Counted from the first letter of the stretch, positions 46,882-57,746 are shown. The stretch is 64,000 nucleotides of DNA from Variovorax sp. CF079 (GCF_900101545.1 NZ_FMZU01000006.1:186001-250000); one strand, 5' to 3'. Numbers and translations: made by a program. Notes: a model not told the origin generated them from the letters alone.

Positions 46882-47277
46882 TCAGTCGGGCAGCACCGCC
46901 GTGACCTCGATCTCCACCTTGGCGCGCGACTCCACCAGCGCTGCGACCTGCACGCAAGTCATCGCCGGGAAGTTCCGGCCCATCGTTTCGCGATAAACCG
47001 GCCCGAGCTCGCCCAGGCGCCGGTTGTATTCGTCGCGGTCGGTCACGTACCAGGTCATGCGCACCATGTGCTCGGGGCCGGCGCCGGCTTCGCGCAGGAT
47101 GTCGGCGATGTTGCGCAGGGCCTGTCCTGTCTGCTCGATGAAATCGTCCGACACGAACTGCTGCTGCGCATTCCAGCCGACCTGGCCGCCGACGAACACC
47201 ATCGTGCCGCGCGCGGCAACGCCGTTCGCATAGCCCTTCGGGGGTGCCCAGCCGGGCGGTTGCAAAAGTTTGATCAT
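46882..47277 (-). CDS. RidA family enamine/imine deaminase
   Basis: The 131-residue protein begins [20 protein letters not shown] and contains VFVGGQVGWNAQQQFVSDDF and FPAMTCVQVAALVESRAKVE, where the conserved Arg of the RidA active site lies. RidA proteins hydrolyse reactive enamines and imines with release of ammonia. It is the last gene of the aromatic-CoA operon and overlaps the ligase stop in ATGA. Because the 2-aminobenzoyl-CoA pathway yields an amino-cyclohexene (enamine) CoA product, a direct role in removing that amino group is plausible. Confidence 0.88.
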   Translation of the reverse strand: MIKLLQPPGWAPPKGYANGVAARGTMVFVGGQVGWNAQQQFVSDDFIEQTGQALRNIADILREAGAGPEHMVRMTWYVTDRDEYNRRLGELGPVYRETMGRNFPAMTCVQVAALVESRAKVEIEVTAVLPD

Positions 47278-48890
47278 GGTGTGATTTGCCTCAGTTTGAA
47301 TCGTTGGAGCTTGCCGGTCTCGGTGCGCGGCAGCGCAGCGACGAACTCGATCTCCCGTGGGTATTTGAAGGGCGCGATGGTGGCCTTGACGTGGTCCTGC
47401 AGCGCCTTGACCAGGGCAGCATCGCCGGTCTGGCCGGGCTTGAGCACGCAGAAGGCCTTGACGATCATTCCGCGTTCCTCGTCGGGCTTGCCGACCACGC
47501 CGCATTCGGCGACCGCCGGATGCTTCAGCAGCGCGTCTTCGACCTCCGGCCCGCCGACGTTGTAGCCGGCGGTGATGATCATGTCGTCGGCGCGCGACTG
47601 GTAGAAGAAGTAGCCGTCCTCGTCCTGCACGAAGGCGTCGCCGGGATAGTTCCAGCCCTTCTTCACATAGTCGGCCTGCCGCGGATCGTCGAGGTAGCGG
47701 CATCCGACCGGCCCGATGAGCGCCAGCCGGCCGACGGTGCCGCGCGGCACTTCATTGCCCTCATCGTCCACCACCTTGGCGGTGAATCCCGGCACGACCT
47801 TGCCGACCGCGCCGCGCCGAACCTGGTCGCCGGCGGCCGAAATGTAGATGTGGAACACCTCGGTGCCGCCGATGCCGTCCAGCATCTCGATGCCCGTGGC
47901 GTCCTTCCACAGCTGGCGGGTCGCGTCGGGCAGGGCCTCGCCCGCGCTCACGCTGATGCGCAGGCTCGGCACGCCGGAAGCCTTGGCGAAAGGCGCCATC
48001 TGCCTGTAGAAGGTGGGGGCCGTGTAGCAGATGGTGGCGCCGACCTCGCGGATCGCCTTGACCATCGTCTCCGGCGTGTAGGGGCCATCGTGGAAATACA
48101 CGGATGCGCCGGCCCACATCGGGAAGACCAGCAAGCCGCCCAGGCCGAAGGTGAAGGCCAGCGGCGGCGAGCCCAGCACGATGTCGTCGCTGCGCGCCTG
48201 CAGCACGTGACGCGGCCAGGTCTCGCACATCGCGAGCACGTCGCGGTGGGTGGTCACGGGCGCCTTCGGCTTGCCGGTGGTGCCGGAGGTGAAGGCCAGC
48301 AGCGCAATGTCGTCGGCGGCTGTAGGGCAGGCCTTGAACACGCCGCTCTTGGCGTCAGCGCGCGCGCTCAGCGAATCGGCTGCATCCGGCTGGTTGAAGG
48401 CCACGAGGGTCTGCAGCACCGGATGCGCCTGCTGGGCGATCCGCAGCTCGTCGAGCAACTTGCCATCGCACAGCGCGACCACCGGCCGCGATTTCTCGAT
48501 GATGTCGCCCAGCTCTTTCGCGCGCAGCAGCGGCATGGTGGCGACCGCGATCAGGCCGGCCTTGACCACGGCCAGCCAGGCCAGCGCCATAGCGATCGAA
48601 TTGCCTCCGCGCAACAGCACGCGGTTGCCGGGCACCAGGCCCAGGTCTTCCACCAGCACCTGCGCGATGCGGTCGACCTCGGTCGCGGCCTCGGCGTAGC
48701 TCAGCGTGCGGGCCGGCGAGCGCAGCATCGGCTTGTCCGCCAGGCCATTGGCGCTGGCCTTGTCGAACAGGACCTCGACCAGGTTGAGTTGGTCGGGCAA
48801 CTGCAATTCGGGCCGGTCGTACCGGAACATGGGCAGTTGCTCCGCCGGCGGCAGACGGTCGTGAACGAAGCGATCGGTCTGCGCACTCAT
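47274..48890 (-). CDS. Aryl-CoA ligase, probably 2-aminobenzoate-CoA ligase
   Basis: The 538-residue adenylate-forming enzyme has [20 protein letters not shown] (P-loop), [13 protein letters not shown] and [20 protein letters not shown] (hinge region). [15 protein letters not shown] carries the C-terminal catalytic lysine. It belongs to the benzoate-CoA ligase branch. The neighbouring monooxygenase/reductase makes 2-aminobenzoate (anthranilate) the likeliest substrate; salicylate or benzoate are alternatives. Its start overlaps the acyl-CoA dehydrogenase stop by four bases. Confidence 0.85.
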   Translation of the reverse strand: MSAQTDRFVHDRLPPAEQLPMFRYDRPELQLPDQLNLVEVLFDKASANGLADKPMLRSPARTLSYAEAATEVDRIAQVLVEDLGLVPGNRVLLRGGNSIAMALAWLAVVKAGLIAVATMPLLRAKELGDIIEKSRPVVALCDGKLLDELRIAQQAHPVLQTLVAFNQPDAADSLSARADAKSGVFKACPTAADDIALLAFTSGTTGKPKAPVTTHRDVLAMCETWPRHVLQARSDDIVLGSPPLAFTFGLGGLLVFPMWAGASVYFHDGPYTPETMVKAIREVGATICYTAPTFYRQMAPFAKASGVPSLRISVSAGEALPDATRQLWKDATGIEMLDGIGGTEVFHIYISAAGDQVRRGAVGKVVPGFTAKVVDDEGNEVPRGTVGRLALIGPVGCRYLDDPRQADYVKKGWNYPGDAFVQDEDGYFFYQSRADDMIITAGYNVGGPEVEDALLKHPAVAECGVVGKPDEERGMIVKAFCVLKPGQTGDAALVKALQDHVKATIAPFKYPREIEFVAALPRTETGKLQRFKLRQITP

Positions 48891-50083
48891 GCCTGGCTCC
48901 GCAAGACGGACTTGCCGATGATCAGTTGCTGCACCTCGGTCGCACCCTCGTAGATGCGCAGCGAACGGATGTCGCGGTAGAGGCTCTCGACCTTGGTGCC
49001 CACCTTCACACCGAGGCCGCCGTGCATCTGCAGCGCCATGTCGATCACGCGGCTCGCGTTCTCGGTCGCGCACATCTTGGCCATCGCCGCCGCGGCCGTG
49101 AGGTCGCCGACGGCGGGCCCGCCACGGGCTTCGCTGTCGTCTCGCATCCAGGCGGCGCGGTAGGTGAGCAGCGCCGCGCTGTCGATCAGCGCCGCCATCT
49201 CGCCGAGCTTGGCCTGCGTGAGCTGGAAGTCGGCCAGTGTCTGGCCGAACATGCGCCGGCGGCTCGCATGGTGGACCGCTTCGGCCAGCGCGCGCCGCGC
49301 CATGCCGAGCGCAGCGCCGGCGACCGAGGCGCGAAAGATGTCGAGCGTGCGCATCGCGAGCTTGAAGCCGCCATGCAGCTCGCCGAGCTGGGCCTCGCGC
49401 GGCACGACGCAGCCGTCGAAGCGCAGCGTGGCAAGCGGGTGCGGCGCCATCACTTCGATGTGTGCCGAGGTGTCGAGTCCGGCCGTCTTCGCATCGACGA
49501 CGAAGGCCGTGATGCCGCGCGAGCCGGCGGCCGGATCGGTTTTCGCGAACACGCAGTAGAAGTCCGCGATGCCGCCATTGCTGATCCAGGTCTTCTCGCC
49601 CGTGAGCCGCCAGCCGTCCGAGATGGCGACAGCCTGCATCGCCATCGCGCCGACGTCCGAGCCCGCCTCGGGTTCGCTGAGCGCAAAGGCCGCGATCTTG
49701 TCGCCGCGCGCCACAGCGCCGAGGTAGTCGCGCTGCTGTGAGGCGCTGCCGGCCAGCGTGATGGCGCCGCTGCCGAGGCCCTGCATCGCAAAGGCGAAAT
49801 CGGCCAGCGGCGAATGGAAGGCCAGCGTTTCGCGCAGCAGCACCAGCGCGCGCGAATCGAGGCGTTCCAGCGCGCCGCCCGAAGAAGCCGGCACGCAATA
49901 GCGCAGCCAGCCGCCCTGGCCGAGCCGCTTCACCCAGTCGCGGCACGCGGCGCGATCGTCGCGCTCGTCCACCGACTGGGCGGCTGCCCAGGGCAGCAGA
50001 TCGCGCGCCAGCGCCCGATGCGCATCGTCGAAGAAGGGCAGCGCCAGGTGCGCCGTGGAAGGAGGTACGGGCGAAGCAGCCAT
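48887..50083 (-). CDS. Acyl-CoA dehydrogenase
   Basis: This 398-residue flavoprotein has [20 protein letters not shown] and [18 protein letters not shown], which bind FAD and substrate. [20 protein letters not shown] and [20 protein letters not shown] follow, and [20 protein letters not shown] carries the C-terminal catalytic region with Glu in YEGATE. In this operon it would desaturate a ring-derived CoA thioester. It overlaps the ligase gene, and the ATG at 50083 follows the hydratase stop after 4 bases. Confidence 0.9.
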   Translation of the reverse strand: MAASPVPPSTAHLALPFFDDAHRALARDLLPWAAAQSVDERDDRAACRDWVKRLGQGGWLRYCVPASSGGALERLDSRALVLLRETLAFHSPLADFAFAMQGLGSGAITLAGSASQQRDYLGAVARGDKIAAFALSEPEAGSDVGAMAMQAVAISDGWRLTGEKTWISNGGIADFYCVFAKTDPAAGSRGITAFVVDAKTAGLDTSAHIEVMAPHPLATLRFDGCVVPREAQLGELHGGFKLAMRTLDIFRASVAGAALGMARRALAEAVHHASRRRMFGQTLADFQLTQAKLGEMAALIDSAALLTYRAAWMRDDSEARGGPAVGDLTAAAAMAKMCATENASRVIDMALQMHGGLGVKVGTKVESLYRDIRSLRIYEGATEVQQLIIGKSVLRSQA

Positions 50084-50087
50084 TGCG

Positions 50088-50942
50088 TCAGTCTCCGCCG
50101 AACACCGGCTTGCGCTTGGCCGCAAAGGCTTCGAAGGCGCGCCTGAAGTCCTCGGTCTGCATGCAGATCGCCTGCGCCTGCGCCTCGGCCTCGATCGCCT
50201 GGTCGATGGTCATCGCCCATTCCTGCGACAGCATGGTCTTGGTCATGCCGTGCGCGAAGCTCGGGCCTTCGGCGAGCTCGCGCGCCACGGCGGTGGCGGC
50301 GCCGAGCAGCGCGCTGCTCTCGTGCAGCGCGTTGAAGAAGCCCCAGGCGTGGCCTTCCTGCGCCGTCATCGCGCGGCCGGTAAAGAGCAGCTCCGAGGCG
50401 CGGCCCTGTCCGATCACGCGCGGCAGCAGCGCGCAGGCACCCATGTCGGCGCCGGCCAGTCCGACGCGCGTGAAGAGGAATGCGGTGCGCGCTGCGGGCG
50501 TGCCGTATCGCAGGTCGCAGGCCAGCGCGATCATCGCGCCGGCGCCGGCACAGACCCCGTCGATCGCGCCGACGATGGGTTGCGGGCAATGGCGGATCGC
50601 CTTCACCAGGTCGCCCGTCATGCGCGTGAACTCGAGCAGTTCGGGCATGTGCATCTGCGTGAGCGGCCCGATGATCTCGTGCACGTCGCCGCCTGAACAG
50701 AAGTTGCCGCCCGCGCCCGTCACGACGATTGCCTTGACGTCGGTCGCGAAATTCAGCGCGCGAAACAGGTCGCGCAGCTCGGCGTAGGAGTCGAAAGTCA
50801 GCGGATTCTTGCGCTCCGGCCGGTTCAGCGTGACCGTGCCGATGCCGTCCTCGAAGGACCAGCTGAAATGCTCGGCCTCGTAGTCGGCCTTCGGCTCGAA
50901 TTGCGCGCGCATGGGACTGCTTGCGCCGATGTAGTGCTTCAT
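50088..50942 (-). CDS. Enoyl-CoA hydratase/isomerase family protein
   Basis: The 284-residue crotonase-fold protein shows [40 protein letters not shown] (oxyanion-hole GG) and [20 protein letters not shown]. The C-terminus ([12 protein letters not shown]) is typical. It would hydrate or cleave a ring-derived unsaturated CoA ester. It overlaps the MarR gene stop by four bases, within a continuous operon. Confidence 0.9.
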   Translation of the reverse strand: MKHYIGASSPMRAQFEPKADYEAEHFSWSFEDGIGTVTLNRPERKNPLTFDSYAELRDLFRALNFATDVKAIVVTGAGGNFCSGGDVHEIIGPLTQMHMPELLEFTRMTGDLVKAIRHCPQPIVGAIDGVCAGAGAMIALACDLRYGTPAARTAFLFTRVGLAGADMGACALLPRVIGQGRASELLFTGRAMTAQEGHAWGFFNALHESSALLGAATAVARELAEGPSFAHGMTKTMLSQEWAMTIDQAIEAEAQAQAICMQTEDFRRAFEAFAAKRKPVFGGD

Positions 50943-51415
50943 AGGGCCTCCGCCAATTGTTGATGTGAATGCTGCTTGACCTTGCCGAGCAGCTTGTGGA
51001 GCTGCGTGACCTCCTTCGCGTTCAGGCCCGCGAAGGCATCGACGATCCATGCCTCGTGTTGTTGCGCCATCTCGTTGAAGAGCTTGCGGCCACGCGTGGT
51101 GAGGCGCACGCGCCAGGCGCGGCGATCGCCCTCGACGTCGACGCGCTCGACCAGCCCCTCGGCCACCAGCTGGTCGGTGATGCCGGTGACGTTGCCGCCG
51201 GTCACCATCATGCGGCGCGACAGCTCGTTCATCTTCAGCCCGTCCGGCGAGCGTTCGAGTTGCGACATCAGGTCGAAGCGGGGCAGGGTGGTGGCGAACT
51301 GCTCGCGCAGCTCGTTGCGCACCTGCTTCTCGATAAGCTGGGTGCATGTCAGCAACCGCAGCCAGAGGCGCAGCTCGTCGGGGTGCTCGCTGTGGGCTCT
51401 TGCTTCGAGGTCCAT
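50939..51415 (-). CDS. MarR family regulator
   Basis: The 158-residue protein has a MarR winged helix: [20 protein letters not shown] for the recognition helix, then [20 protein letters not shown] for the wing. MarR proteins repress aromatic catabolism and are usually released by the aromatic or its CoA ester. It is the second gene of the operon. The best operator is the palindrome at 53790-53803, which overlaps the operon promoter, giving negative autoregulation. Confidence 0.88.
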   Translation of the reverse strand: MDLEARAHSEHPDELRLWLRLLTCTQLIEKQVRNELREQFATTLPRFDLMSQLERSPDGLKMNELSRRMMVTGGNVTGITDQLVAEGLVERVDVEGDRRAWRVRLTTRGRKLFNEMAQQHEAWIVDAFAGLNAKEVTQLHKLLGKVKQHSHQQLAEAL

Positions 51416-51416
51416 G

Positions 51417-53780
51417 CTATTGATCCTCCTCGCTGTTGCGCGGCACGGCCGTCGCAGCCGCCGCGGCGGCCAGCTGTTGCTGCTTGGCGATCTCGCGGTA
51501 CATCTGGTCGCGCCCGCTCAGGTATTGCTTGGGCCAGTCGACGTCGCGGCTTTGCAGCTTGGCCGTTTCGTGCAGGGTCCACGCCGGGTCGGCCAGGTGC
51601 GGCCGTGCGATCGCGCACAGGTCGGCGCGGCCCGCGGCGATGATGCTGTTGGCCTGGTCGGCTTCGGTGATGGCGCCGACCGCAATGGTCGAGATGCCGA
51701 CCTCGTTGCGGATGCGGTCCGCAAAAGGCGTCTGGTACATGCGTCCGTACACCGGTTTCGCCGTGCGCGTGGTCTGGCCCGAAGAGACGTCGATGAAGTC
51801 GCAGCCCGCTTCCTTGAAGAGCCGCGCCACCACCACCGCGTCGGCATCGGTGTTGCCGCCGGGCGCCCAGTCATGGGCCGAGATGCGCACGCTCATTGGC
51901 CGTTCGGTGGGCCAGGCCGCGCGCATCGCGCGGAACACTTCCAGCGGATAGCGGCAGCGGTTCTCGAGGCTGCCGCCGTACTCGTCGGTGCGCAGGTTGG
52001 TCAGCGGGCTGATGAAGGAAGCCAGCAGGTAGCCGTGCGCGCAGTGCAGCTCGAGCCAGTCGAAGCCGGCTTCGGCCGCGCGACGCGTCGAGGCGACGAA
52101 CTGGTCGCGCAAAGTGTTCATCTCTGCTCGCGTCATGGCGGCGGGCAATTGGTTCTGTTCGCCGTAGGCCAGCTCGCTGGCGGCGATCAGCGGCCAGTTG
52201 TCTTGCGGCAGCGGTTCGTCGATCTCTTCCCAGCCCAGCTGGGTCGAGCCCTTCGGCCCGCTGTGGCCCAGCTGCATGCCGATCTTCGCCGTGGTCTGCG
52301 TGTGCACGAAGTCGACGATGCGCCTGAAGGCGGCCGACTGCGCATCGTTGTAGAGACCCGTGCAGCCGGGCGTGATGCGGCCCTCGGGCGTCGGGCTGGT
52401 CATCTCGACGAACACCATCGCGGCGCCGCCGAGCGCGCGCGCGCCAAGGTGCACGAGCAGGAAATCCTGCGGCACGCCGTCGACCGCGCTGTAGGTCGCC
52501 ATGGGCGAAACCAGAATGCGATTCTTGAGCGTGAGGCCGCGCACCGTGAGCGGCATCAGCATCGGAGGCAGCGGCTTGCCGCCCGCGAGCCACGCCTCGT
52601 AGCCGCCCAGCCATTGCGTGTCGCGCAGGCGCAGGTTCTCGTGGCTGATGCGCTGCGAGCGCGTCATGAGCGAGTAGGCGAACTGCTCGATCTCCATGCC
52701 GGTGTAGCGGTGCACGTTCTCGAACCATTCGGTCGAATTGCGCGCCGCGTTCTGGATCTTGAGCACCTCGACGCTGCGCCGCGCCTCATAGGCTTCGAGC
52801 ACATGGTCGACGCTGCCGCCGCGCGCGAACTCATCGCTGAGGTCGATCGCATCCTCGAGCGCGAGCTTGGTACCCGAGCCGATCGAGAAGTGCGCCGTGT
52901 GCGCCGCGTCGCCCATCAGCACCACCGGCACGCTCTTGCCATTCACCTCGACGCGGTGCGTCCAGTGCTTGCAGACCACGCGCGGAAAGCGGATCCAGTT
53001 GGCCGAGCCGCGCAGATGCGTGGCGTTGCTGATCAGCTCGTGACCGCCGAGGTATTTGGCGAAGAGCTTTTCGCAGAAGGCGATCGCTTCGGGCTGCTCC
53101 ATCTTGTCGAGGCCATGGGCCTGCCACACCGCTTCGGGCGTTTCGACGATGAAGGTCGAGGTCTTGTCGTCGAACTGGTAGGCGTGGGCCTGGAACCAGC
53201 CGTGCTCGGTCTTCTCGAAGGCGAAGGTGAAGGCATCGAAGGTCTGGTGTGTGCCGAGCCAGACGAAGCGGCACTGGCGCAGATCGATGTCGGGCTCGAA
53301 GACGTCCGCATAGCGCTGGCGAATGCGGCTGTTGAGGCCGTCGCTGGCGATCACCAGGTCGGCGCCGTACTGCGCGGCCAGGGCCTGGTCATCCGTGGCG
53401 TCGGTCTCGAACACCAGCTTGACGCCGAGCGCCAGGCAGCGCTCCTGCAGGATGTTCAAGAGGCGCTTGCGGCCGATGCCGCAGAAGCCGTGGCCGCCCG
53501 AGCGCACCTGGCGTCCCTTGAAGAACACCTGAATGTCGTCCCAGTGATGGAACTCACGGCCGATCAGCGCGGCCGTTTCGGGATCGGCGGCCGCGAGGTT
53601 GGCGAGCGTCTGGTCGCTCAGCACCACGCCCCAGCCAAAGGTGTCGAAGGGGCGGTTGCGTTCGATCACCGTGACCTCGAGCGCCGGCCGCCGGGCCTTC
53701 ATCAGGAGCGCGAAGTAGAGGCCGGCCGGACCGCCGCCGATGCACAGCACGTGCTGCAGATCTGTTGCGAAGCTATTCAT
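51417..53780 (-). CDS. Two-domain flavoprotein: 2-aminobenzoyl-CoA monooxygenase/reductase type
   Basis: In this 787-residue protein, residues 1-390 are a class A FAD monooxygenase ([20 protein letters not shown], and [20 protein letters not shown]-like [18 protein letters not shown]). Residues about 405-775 are an old-yellow-enzyme FMN domain ([40 protein letters not shown]). This fusion matches the Azoarcus enzyme that hydroxylates and then reduces 2-aminobenzoyl-CoA. Databases also name it salicylyl-CoA 5-hydroxylase. It heads the operon. No ribosome-binding site precedes the ATG, and the predicted promoter would start transcription a few bases before it. Confidence 0.88.
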   Translation of the reverse strand: MNSFATDLQHVLCIGGGPAGLYFALLMKARRPALEVTVIERNRPFDTFGWGVVLSDQTLANLAAADPETAALIGREFHHWDDIQVFFKGRQVRSGGHGFCGIGRKRLLNILQERCLALGVKLVFETDATDDQALAAQYGADLVIASDGLNSRIRQRYADVFEPDIDLRQCRFVWLGTHQTFDAFTFAFEKTEHGWFQAHAYQFDDKTSTFIVETPEAVWQAHGLDKMEQPEAIAFCEKLFAKYLGGHELISNATHLRGSANWIRFPRVVCKHWTHRVEVNGKSVPVVLMGDAAHTAHFSIGSGTKLALEDAIDLSDEFARGGSVDHVLEAYEARRSVEVLKIQNAARNSTEWFENVHRYTGMEIEQFAYSLMTRSQRISHENLRLRDTQWLGGYEAWLAGGKPLPPMLMPLTVRGLTLKNRILVSPMATYSAVDGVPQDFLLVHLGARALGGAAMVFVEMTSPTPEGRITPGCTGLYNDAQSAAFRRIVDFVHTQTTAKIGMQLGHSGPKGSTQLGWEEIDEPLPQDNWPLIAASELAYGEQNQLPAAMTRAEMNTLRDQFVASTRRAAEAGFDWLELHCAHGYLLASFISPLTNLRTDEYGGSLENRCRYPLEVFRAMRAAWPTERPMSVRISAHDWAPGGNTDADAVVVARLFKEAGCDFIDVSSGQTTRTAKPVYGRMYQTPFADRIRNEVGISTIAVGAITEADQANSIIAAGRADLCAIARPHLADPAWTLHETAKLQSRDVDWPKQYLSGRDQMYREIAKQQQLAAAAAATAVPRNSEEDQ

Positions 53781-53786
53781 GGATCA

Positions 53787-53816
53787 ATAGTTTAGGCCTA
53801 AACAATCTGTTGTCAA
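53787..53816 (-). promoter_or_regulatory. Operon promoter overlapped by a perfect palindrome (MarR operator)
   Basis: On the minus strand, TTGACA (53816-53811) is followed after 16 bases by TAAACT (53794-53789). A perfect 14-bp palindrome, GTTTAGGCCTAAAC, spans 53790-53803 and covers the -10 and spacer. Bound repressor would block polymerase. The start codon is at 53780, so the transcript would have almost no leader. Confidence 0.75.
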
Positions 53817-53878
53817 CCCGGCAAGGGTTTTCGCCGAGGTCGGTTGACGAAGTTCGCCGCTGCTGGCAAAAATCAGCC

Positions 53879-55147
53879 ATGTCAAGCCTGTTGCCGAAGA
53901 TCGAGTCCCAGCTTTCCACGCTGCCGGTTCCCATCACGCTGCAATTGCCCGATGGGCGGAAGGTCGCAAAGCCAGGCTCACGCGTCACGCTCGCCTTCTC
54001 CGAATGGTCGGCGCTCGCCAAGCTCACCGCTCGGCAGATCGGTGCCATCGGCGAGGCCTACGTCGAGGGACGGGTCCAGATCGAAGGGAAGATGCGCGAC
54101 CTGATCGATATCGCGGTCAGCCTGCTGCCCGGCAATCCGGCGGAAACCAACACCAACTGGTGGAGCCGGCTGCAGCGGCGCACCAAGTCGCGCGGCTCGC
54201 ACTCGCTGGGCAAGGATGCGGCGCAGATCGAGTTCCACTACGATGTGTCGGACGACTTCTATGCGCTGTGGCTCGACCCGCGGCGCGTCTATTCGTGCGC
54301 CTATTTCCGAGACGCCGGGATGACGCTGGCGCAGGCCCAGGAGGCCAAGCTCGACCACATCTGCCGCAAGCTCATGCTGCAGCCGGGTGAGCGCTTCCTC
54401 GACATCGGCTCGGGCTGGGGTGCGCTCCTGCTGTGGGCGGCCGAGCACTACGGCGTCGATGCGACCGGCATCACGCTGTCGAAGAACCAGCATGCGCACG
54501 TGACGCGCATGATTGAGGAGAAGGGCCTGCAGGGCCGCGTACGAGTCGAACTGCTCGACTACCGAAAACTCGACAGCGACAAGCCCTTCGACAAGATCTC
54601 GTCGGTCGGCATGTTCGAACACGTCGGCAGCGTCAACATGCCGACTTACTTTCGCAAGATCCATTCATTGCTCAAGCCGGGCGGCCTGGTCATGAACCAT
54701 GGCATCACTTCGGGCCAGCTCGACTACAAGCAGCTCGGAGCCGGCATGGGCGATTTCATCGAGAAATACATCTTCCCGGGCGGCGAACTGCTGCACGTCA
54801 CGCATGTGCTGCGCGAGACGGTGTCCGCGGGCCTGGAGATGGTCGACACCGAAAACCTGCGGCCGCACTATGCGCGCACGCTCTGGGCCTGGTCGGACGC
54901 GCTCGAGTCCCGGCTCGACGAGGCGCGCGAGGTCCTGCAGCGCGCCGGCGGCCACCAGGGCGGCAATGCCGAGCGCATCCTGCGTGCCTACCGCCTGTAT
55001 CTGGCCGGTTCGGCGATGTGCTTCGAGCAGGGCTGGATTTCGCTGCACCAGATGCTCGCCACCCGGCCCGACGGAAAGGTCGAGGGCGGCGCGCTGCGCG
55101 GCGCGCAATCGGTGTACCCTTTTGTCCGCGACTACATCTACAAATAA
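53879..55147 (+). CDS. Cyclopropane-fatty-acyl-phospholipid synthase family methyltransferase
   Basis: The 422-residue SAM methyltransferase has an N-terminal sterol-carrier-like part and the CFA core: IEFHYDVSDDFYALWLDPRR, YSCAYFRDAGMTLAQAQEAK, FLDIGSGWGALLLWAAEHYG (SAM motif I) and SSVGMFEHVGSVNMPTYFRK. It adds a methylene or methyl group to unsaturated phospholipid chains at the membrane. It is divergent from the aromatic operon. A TTGACG at 53844 could be its -35. Another family role, such as mycolic-type or sphingoid methylation, cannot be excluded. Confidence 0.9.
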   Translation: MSSLLPKIESQLSTLPVPITLQLPDGRKVAKPGSRVTLAFSEWSALAKLTARQIGAIGEAYVEGRVQIEGKMRDLIDIAVSLLPGNPAETNTNWWSRLQRRTKSRGSHSLGKDAAQIEFHYDVSDDFYALWLDPRRVYSCAYFRDAGMTLAQAQEAKLDHICRKLMLQPGERFLDIGSGWGALLLWAAEHYGVDATGITLSKNQHAHVTRMIEEKGLQGRVRVELLDYRKLDSDKPFDKISSVGMFEHVGSVNMPTYFRKIHSLLKPGGLVMNHGITSGQLDYKQLGAGMGDFIEKYIFPGGELLHVTHVLRETVSAGLEMVDTENLRPHYARTLWAWSDALESRLDEAREVLQRAGGHQGGNAERILRAYRLYLAGSAMCFEQGWISLHQMLATRPDGKVEGGALRGAQSVYPFVRDYIYK

Positions 55148-55161
55148 CCGAGCGAGGCACC

Positions 55162-55485
55162 ATGCTGTATCGATTCAAATCGCGGGCCAGCCCCCCCTTC
55201 GTGATGCTCGAAACCCACGCGCGTCAGTTGTTCGACATCATCGGCAAGGCGCCGGAGCGCAAGGGCATCGTGACGGTGGAGCAGATGCCGGCCGCCATCG
55301 CGGCGCTGGAGGCGGCCATGGCGCGTGAAGCCCACAACGCCCACAACAACGACGATTTCGCCGTCGAAGGCCATGACGAGGCGGCCGAGAAGCAGCACAT
55401 CACGCTGCACCAGCGCGCCGTGCCCTTGCTGCACATGCTCAAGGCGTCGCTGGCCGACCGCAAGGACGTGATGTGGGAGGTGTGA
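55162..55485 (+). CDS. DUF1840 domain protein
   Basis: The 107-residue protein begins MLYRFKSRASPPFVMLETHA and contains the segment VTVEQMPAAIAALEAAM, with HITLHQRAVPLLHMLKASLA near the end, the DUF1840 pattern. The family is small, cytosolic and typical of betaproteobacteria, with no known function. It lies 14 bases after the methyltransferase gene with GAGCGAGG before the ATG, so the two are probably cotranscribed. Confidence 0.88.
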   Translation: MLYRFKSRASPPFVMLETHARQLFDIIGKAPERKGIVTVEQMPAAIAALEAAMAREAHNAHNNDDFAVEGHDEAAEKQHITLHQRAVPLLHMLKASLADRKDVMWEV

Positions 55486-55607
55486 TCACCCCCCAGGCTT
55501 GCTCGCTTCGCGTAGAGCCTGTCCTGAGCCTGTCGAAGGGAGCCTGTCGAAGGGCCAACCCCCTCTCCGGGGGCGCCGCCTGCGGCCCGGCGAAGCCGGT
55601 TCCGCGG
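55486..55607 (-). repeat. Dispersed intergenic repeat, copy 2, with a 14-base tandem insert
   Basis: This is the inverted copy of 8904-8989. Bases 55554-55607 match copy 1 at 49 of 54, and TCAC plus a C-run and AGGCT (55486-55499) match its other end. Between them lie two exact tandem copies of AGCCTGTCGAAGGG (55527-55540, 55541-55554) and a partial third (55516-55523). Like copy 1, it separates convergent genes. The rest of 55608-55660 holds no gene. Confidence 0.8.
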
Positions 55608-55660
55608 CGGCCCACGGTCCGGCGCGCTGCGCGCACCAATGGATCAGGAACGCCAGGGGC

Positions 55661-56677
55661 TTAGTCCACCTTGGCCCCGGAGGCCTTGACCACCTTCGCC
55701 CACTTGGCGTGTTCGCTGTCGATCATCTTGGCGAACTCGGCCGGCGAGTTGCCGCTCGGGATCGCGCCCTGGGCCAGCATCTTTTCCTTGATCGCCGCGG
55801 TGCCGAGCGACTTGGCCACTTCCTGCTGAATGCGGTTCACGATCTCGGGCGGGGTGCCGGCCGGGGCCAGCAGGCCGAACCATGAGCTGGCTTCGTAGCC
55901 CTTGAGCATGGGGCCGCCGGCCTCTTCGACCGTCGGCACGTCGGGCAAGGCCGGCGAGCGCTTCGAGCTGGTCACGGCCAGCGCCTTGAGCTTGCCGCCC
56001 TTGATCTGCTGCATCGACGAGGGCAGGTTGTCGAACATCACGTCGGCGTTGCCGCCCACCAGGTCCAGCAGCGCCGGGCCCGATCCGCGATAGGGGATGT
56101 GCGTCATGAAGCTGCCGGTCATGGTCTTGAAGAGCTCGCCCGCCAGGTGGATCGAGGTGCCGCTGCCGCTCGAAGCCATGTTGAGCTTGCCGGGATTCGC
56201 CTTCGTGTACTTCACGAAGTCGGCCACGCTGTTGATGTTGAGCGCGCGCGCCTTGTCGGCATTCATCTCCATCACGTTGGGCACCGCGGCCACCAGCGTG
56301 ATCGGCGCGAAGTCCTTGATCGGGTCGTAGGGCAGCTTGGGGTACAGCGCGCGGTTGATGCCGTGCGTGCCCACCGTGCCCATCAGCAGCGTGTAGCCGT
56401 CGTTCGGCGCCTTGGCCACGATCTCGGCGCCCACGTTGCCGCCGGCGCCTGCGCGGTTGTCGACGATGAACTGCTGGCCGAAGGCCTTGGAGAGCTCCGG
56501 CGCCACGGCGCGCGCAAGGAGGTCGGTGGTACCGCCGGGCGCGAAGGGCACCACGATGCGCACCGGCTTGGTCGGCCAGCTGCCTTGGGCCGCCGCGGGC
56601 CCGGCAGCCAGCACCAGGGCGGCAATCGCGCCCAGCGCCAGTGCAGAGCGGCGGCGGGATTGGAACGAGAGGGTCAT
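55661..56677 (-). CDS. Bug-family periplasmic substrate-binding protein
   Basis: The 338-residue protein has a signal peptide ([20 protein letters not shown]) and [20 protein letters not shown], then [20 protein letters not shown], the Bug signature. It would bind a small organic acid in the periplasm. No transporter membrane subunits are nearby. It follows the LysR gene on the same strand after 77 bases. The start at 56677 puts the signal peptide first; an in-frame ATG at 56698 is also possible. Confidence 0.9.
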   Translation of the reverse strand: MTLSFQSRRRSALALGAIAALVLAAGPAAAQGSWPTKPVRIVVPFAPGGTTDLLARAVAPELSKAFGQQFIVDNRAGAGGNVGAEIVAKAPNDGYTLLMGTVGTHGINRALYPKLPYDPIKDFAPITLVAAVPNVMEMNADKARALNINSVADFVKYTKANPGKLNMASSGSGTSIHLAGELFKTMTGSFMTHIPYRGSGPALLDLVGGNADVMFDNLPSSMQQIKGGKLKALAVTSSKRSPALPDVPTVEEAGGPMLKGYEASSWFGLLAPAGTPPEIVNRIQQEVAKSLGTAAIKEKMLAQGAIPSGNSPAEFAKMIDSEHAKWAKVVKASGAKVD

Positions 56678-56754
56678 GCGTGTTTCCTGTTGATGCATGG
56701 CACCGAGTTTGACAGGCGAAGCGCCTCGTTCGTCGCGGGTGAAACCCCGTGTGC

Positions 56755-57678
56755 TCAGATCCCCTGCATGCGGGCCGCGAAGCGCTGCTCGCGAAACTTC
56801 TCGACCACGAAGTCGACGAACACGCGCGTCTTCGCCGGCAGCAGCTTCTTGCTCGGGTAGTAGAGCGAGATCGGCCCCGAGTCGGCATACCAGCCCGGCA
56901 GCACGCGCACCAGCTCGCCGCTTTGCAAGCCGTGCAGCGCGAAAGCCATCGGCAGCAACGCGATGCCCAGGCCCATCATCGCGGCGTGGGCGATCGCCTC
57001 GGGGTCGCTGAAGACCAGGCGCGGCTTTGCATCCGCCGCGCCTTCGTCGCCGGCCGCGTTGCGCAGCGTCCAGGCCCGCACCCGCCCGGTGGGTGAGGAG
57101 CGCCGCATGATGGCGTCGAAGGCGGCCAGGTCGGACGGGTGCTCCGGCACCGGCTTGCCGGCCATGTACGCGGGCGCCGCGACCGCCACGATGTGGATGC
57201 GCGCGAGCTCGCGCGCCACCACGCCGGGCGTCAGCTCGATGCCGCCGCCGATCGCGGCGTCGAAGCCCTCGCCGACCAGGTCGACCTGCCGGTTGTCGAA
57301 ATGCCAGTCGGGCACGACCGCCGGGTAGCGCGCCAGGAACTCGCCGACCAGCGGCACCACGTACGTGCGCCCGAAGGCCTGGCCCATGCTGACCTTGAGC
57401 GTGCCGGCCGGCTGGCCCCCGGCTTCGGCGGCGCCTGCCATGGCGTCGGCCAGCGTGCCGAGCGCACCGCCGATCTGCAGCAGCAGCCGCTCGCCGCTCT
57501 CGGTCAGGGTCAGCTTGCGTGTGCTGCGCTGGAACAGGCGCACGCCCAGACCCGCTTCGAGGCGCGCGACGTTCTTGCTCACCGCGGCAGGCGTCAGGCC
57601 GAGTTGTCGGGCGCCGGCGGAGAAGCTGCCGGCCTCGGCGCTGCGGACGAAGGATTCGAGATGGCTCAGCGGCTGCAT
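56755..57678 (-). CDS. LysR family transcriptional regulator
   Basis: The protein has 307 residues. The HTH is [20 protein letters not shown] with [20 protein letters not shown]. The effector domain includes [20 protein letters not shown]. It is divergent from an SDR gene (110-base gap), a common regulator/target pair of the AaeR/DmlR branch. A TCAACC-ACG-GGTTGA dyad in the gap is a likely site. It might also influence the downstream Bug gene. Confidence 0.9.
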   Translation of the reverse strand: MQPLSHLESFVRSAEAGSFSAGARQLGLTPAAVSKNVARLEAGLGVRLFQRSTRKLTLTESGERLLLQIGGALGTLADAMAGAAEAGGQPAGTLKVSMGQAFGRTYVVPLVGEFLARYPAVVPDWHFDNRQVDLVGEGFDAAIGGGIELTPGVVARELARIHIVAVAAPAYMAGKPVPEHPSDLAAFDAIMRRSSPTGRVRAWTLRNAAGDEGAADAKPRLVFSDPEAIAHAAMMGLGIALLPMAFALHGLQSGELVRVLPGWYADSGPISLYYPSKKLLPAKTRVFVDFVVEKFREQRFAARMQGI

Positions 57679-57688
57679 GGGTGCATTT

Positions 57689-57746
57689 TCAACCACGGGT
57701 TGAGATTGCTAGGGCAGTTTTACGGCTACCGGCAATGCAATGCAAT
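57689..57746. promoter_or_regulatory. Candidate LysR operator region
   Basis: TCAACC and GGTTGA form a dyad around ACG (57689-57703), 11 bases ahead of the LysR start. Three direct copies of GCAAT follow at 57732-57746, nearer the SDR gene. Both are candidates for regulator contacts in the divergent region. Confidence 0.45.
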
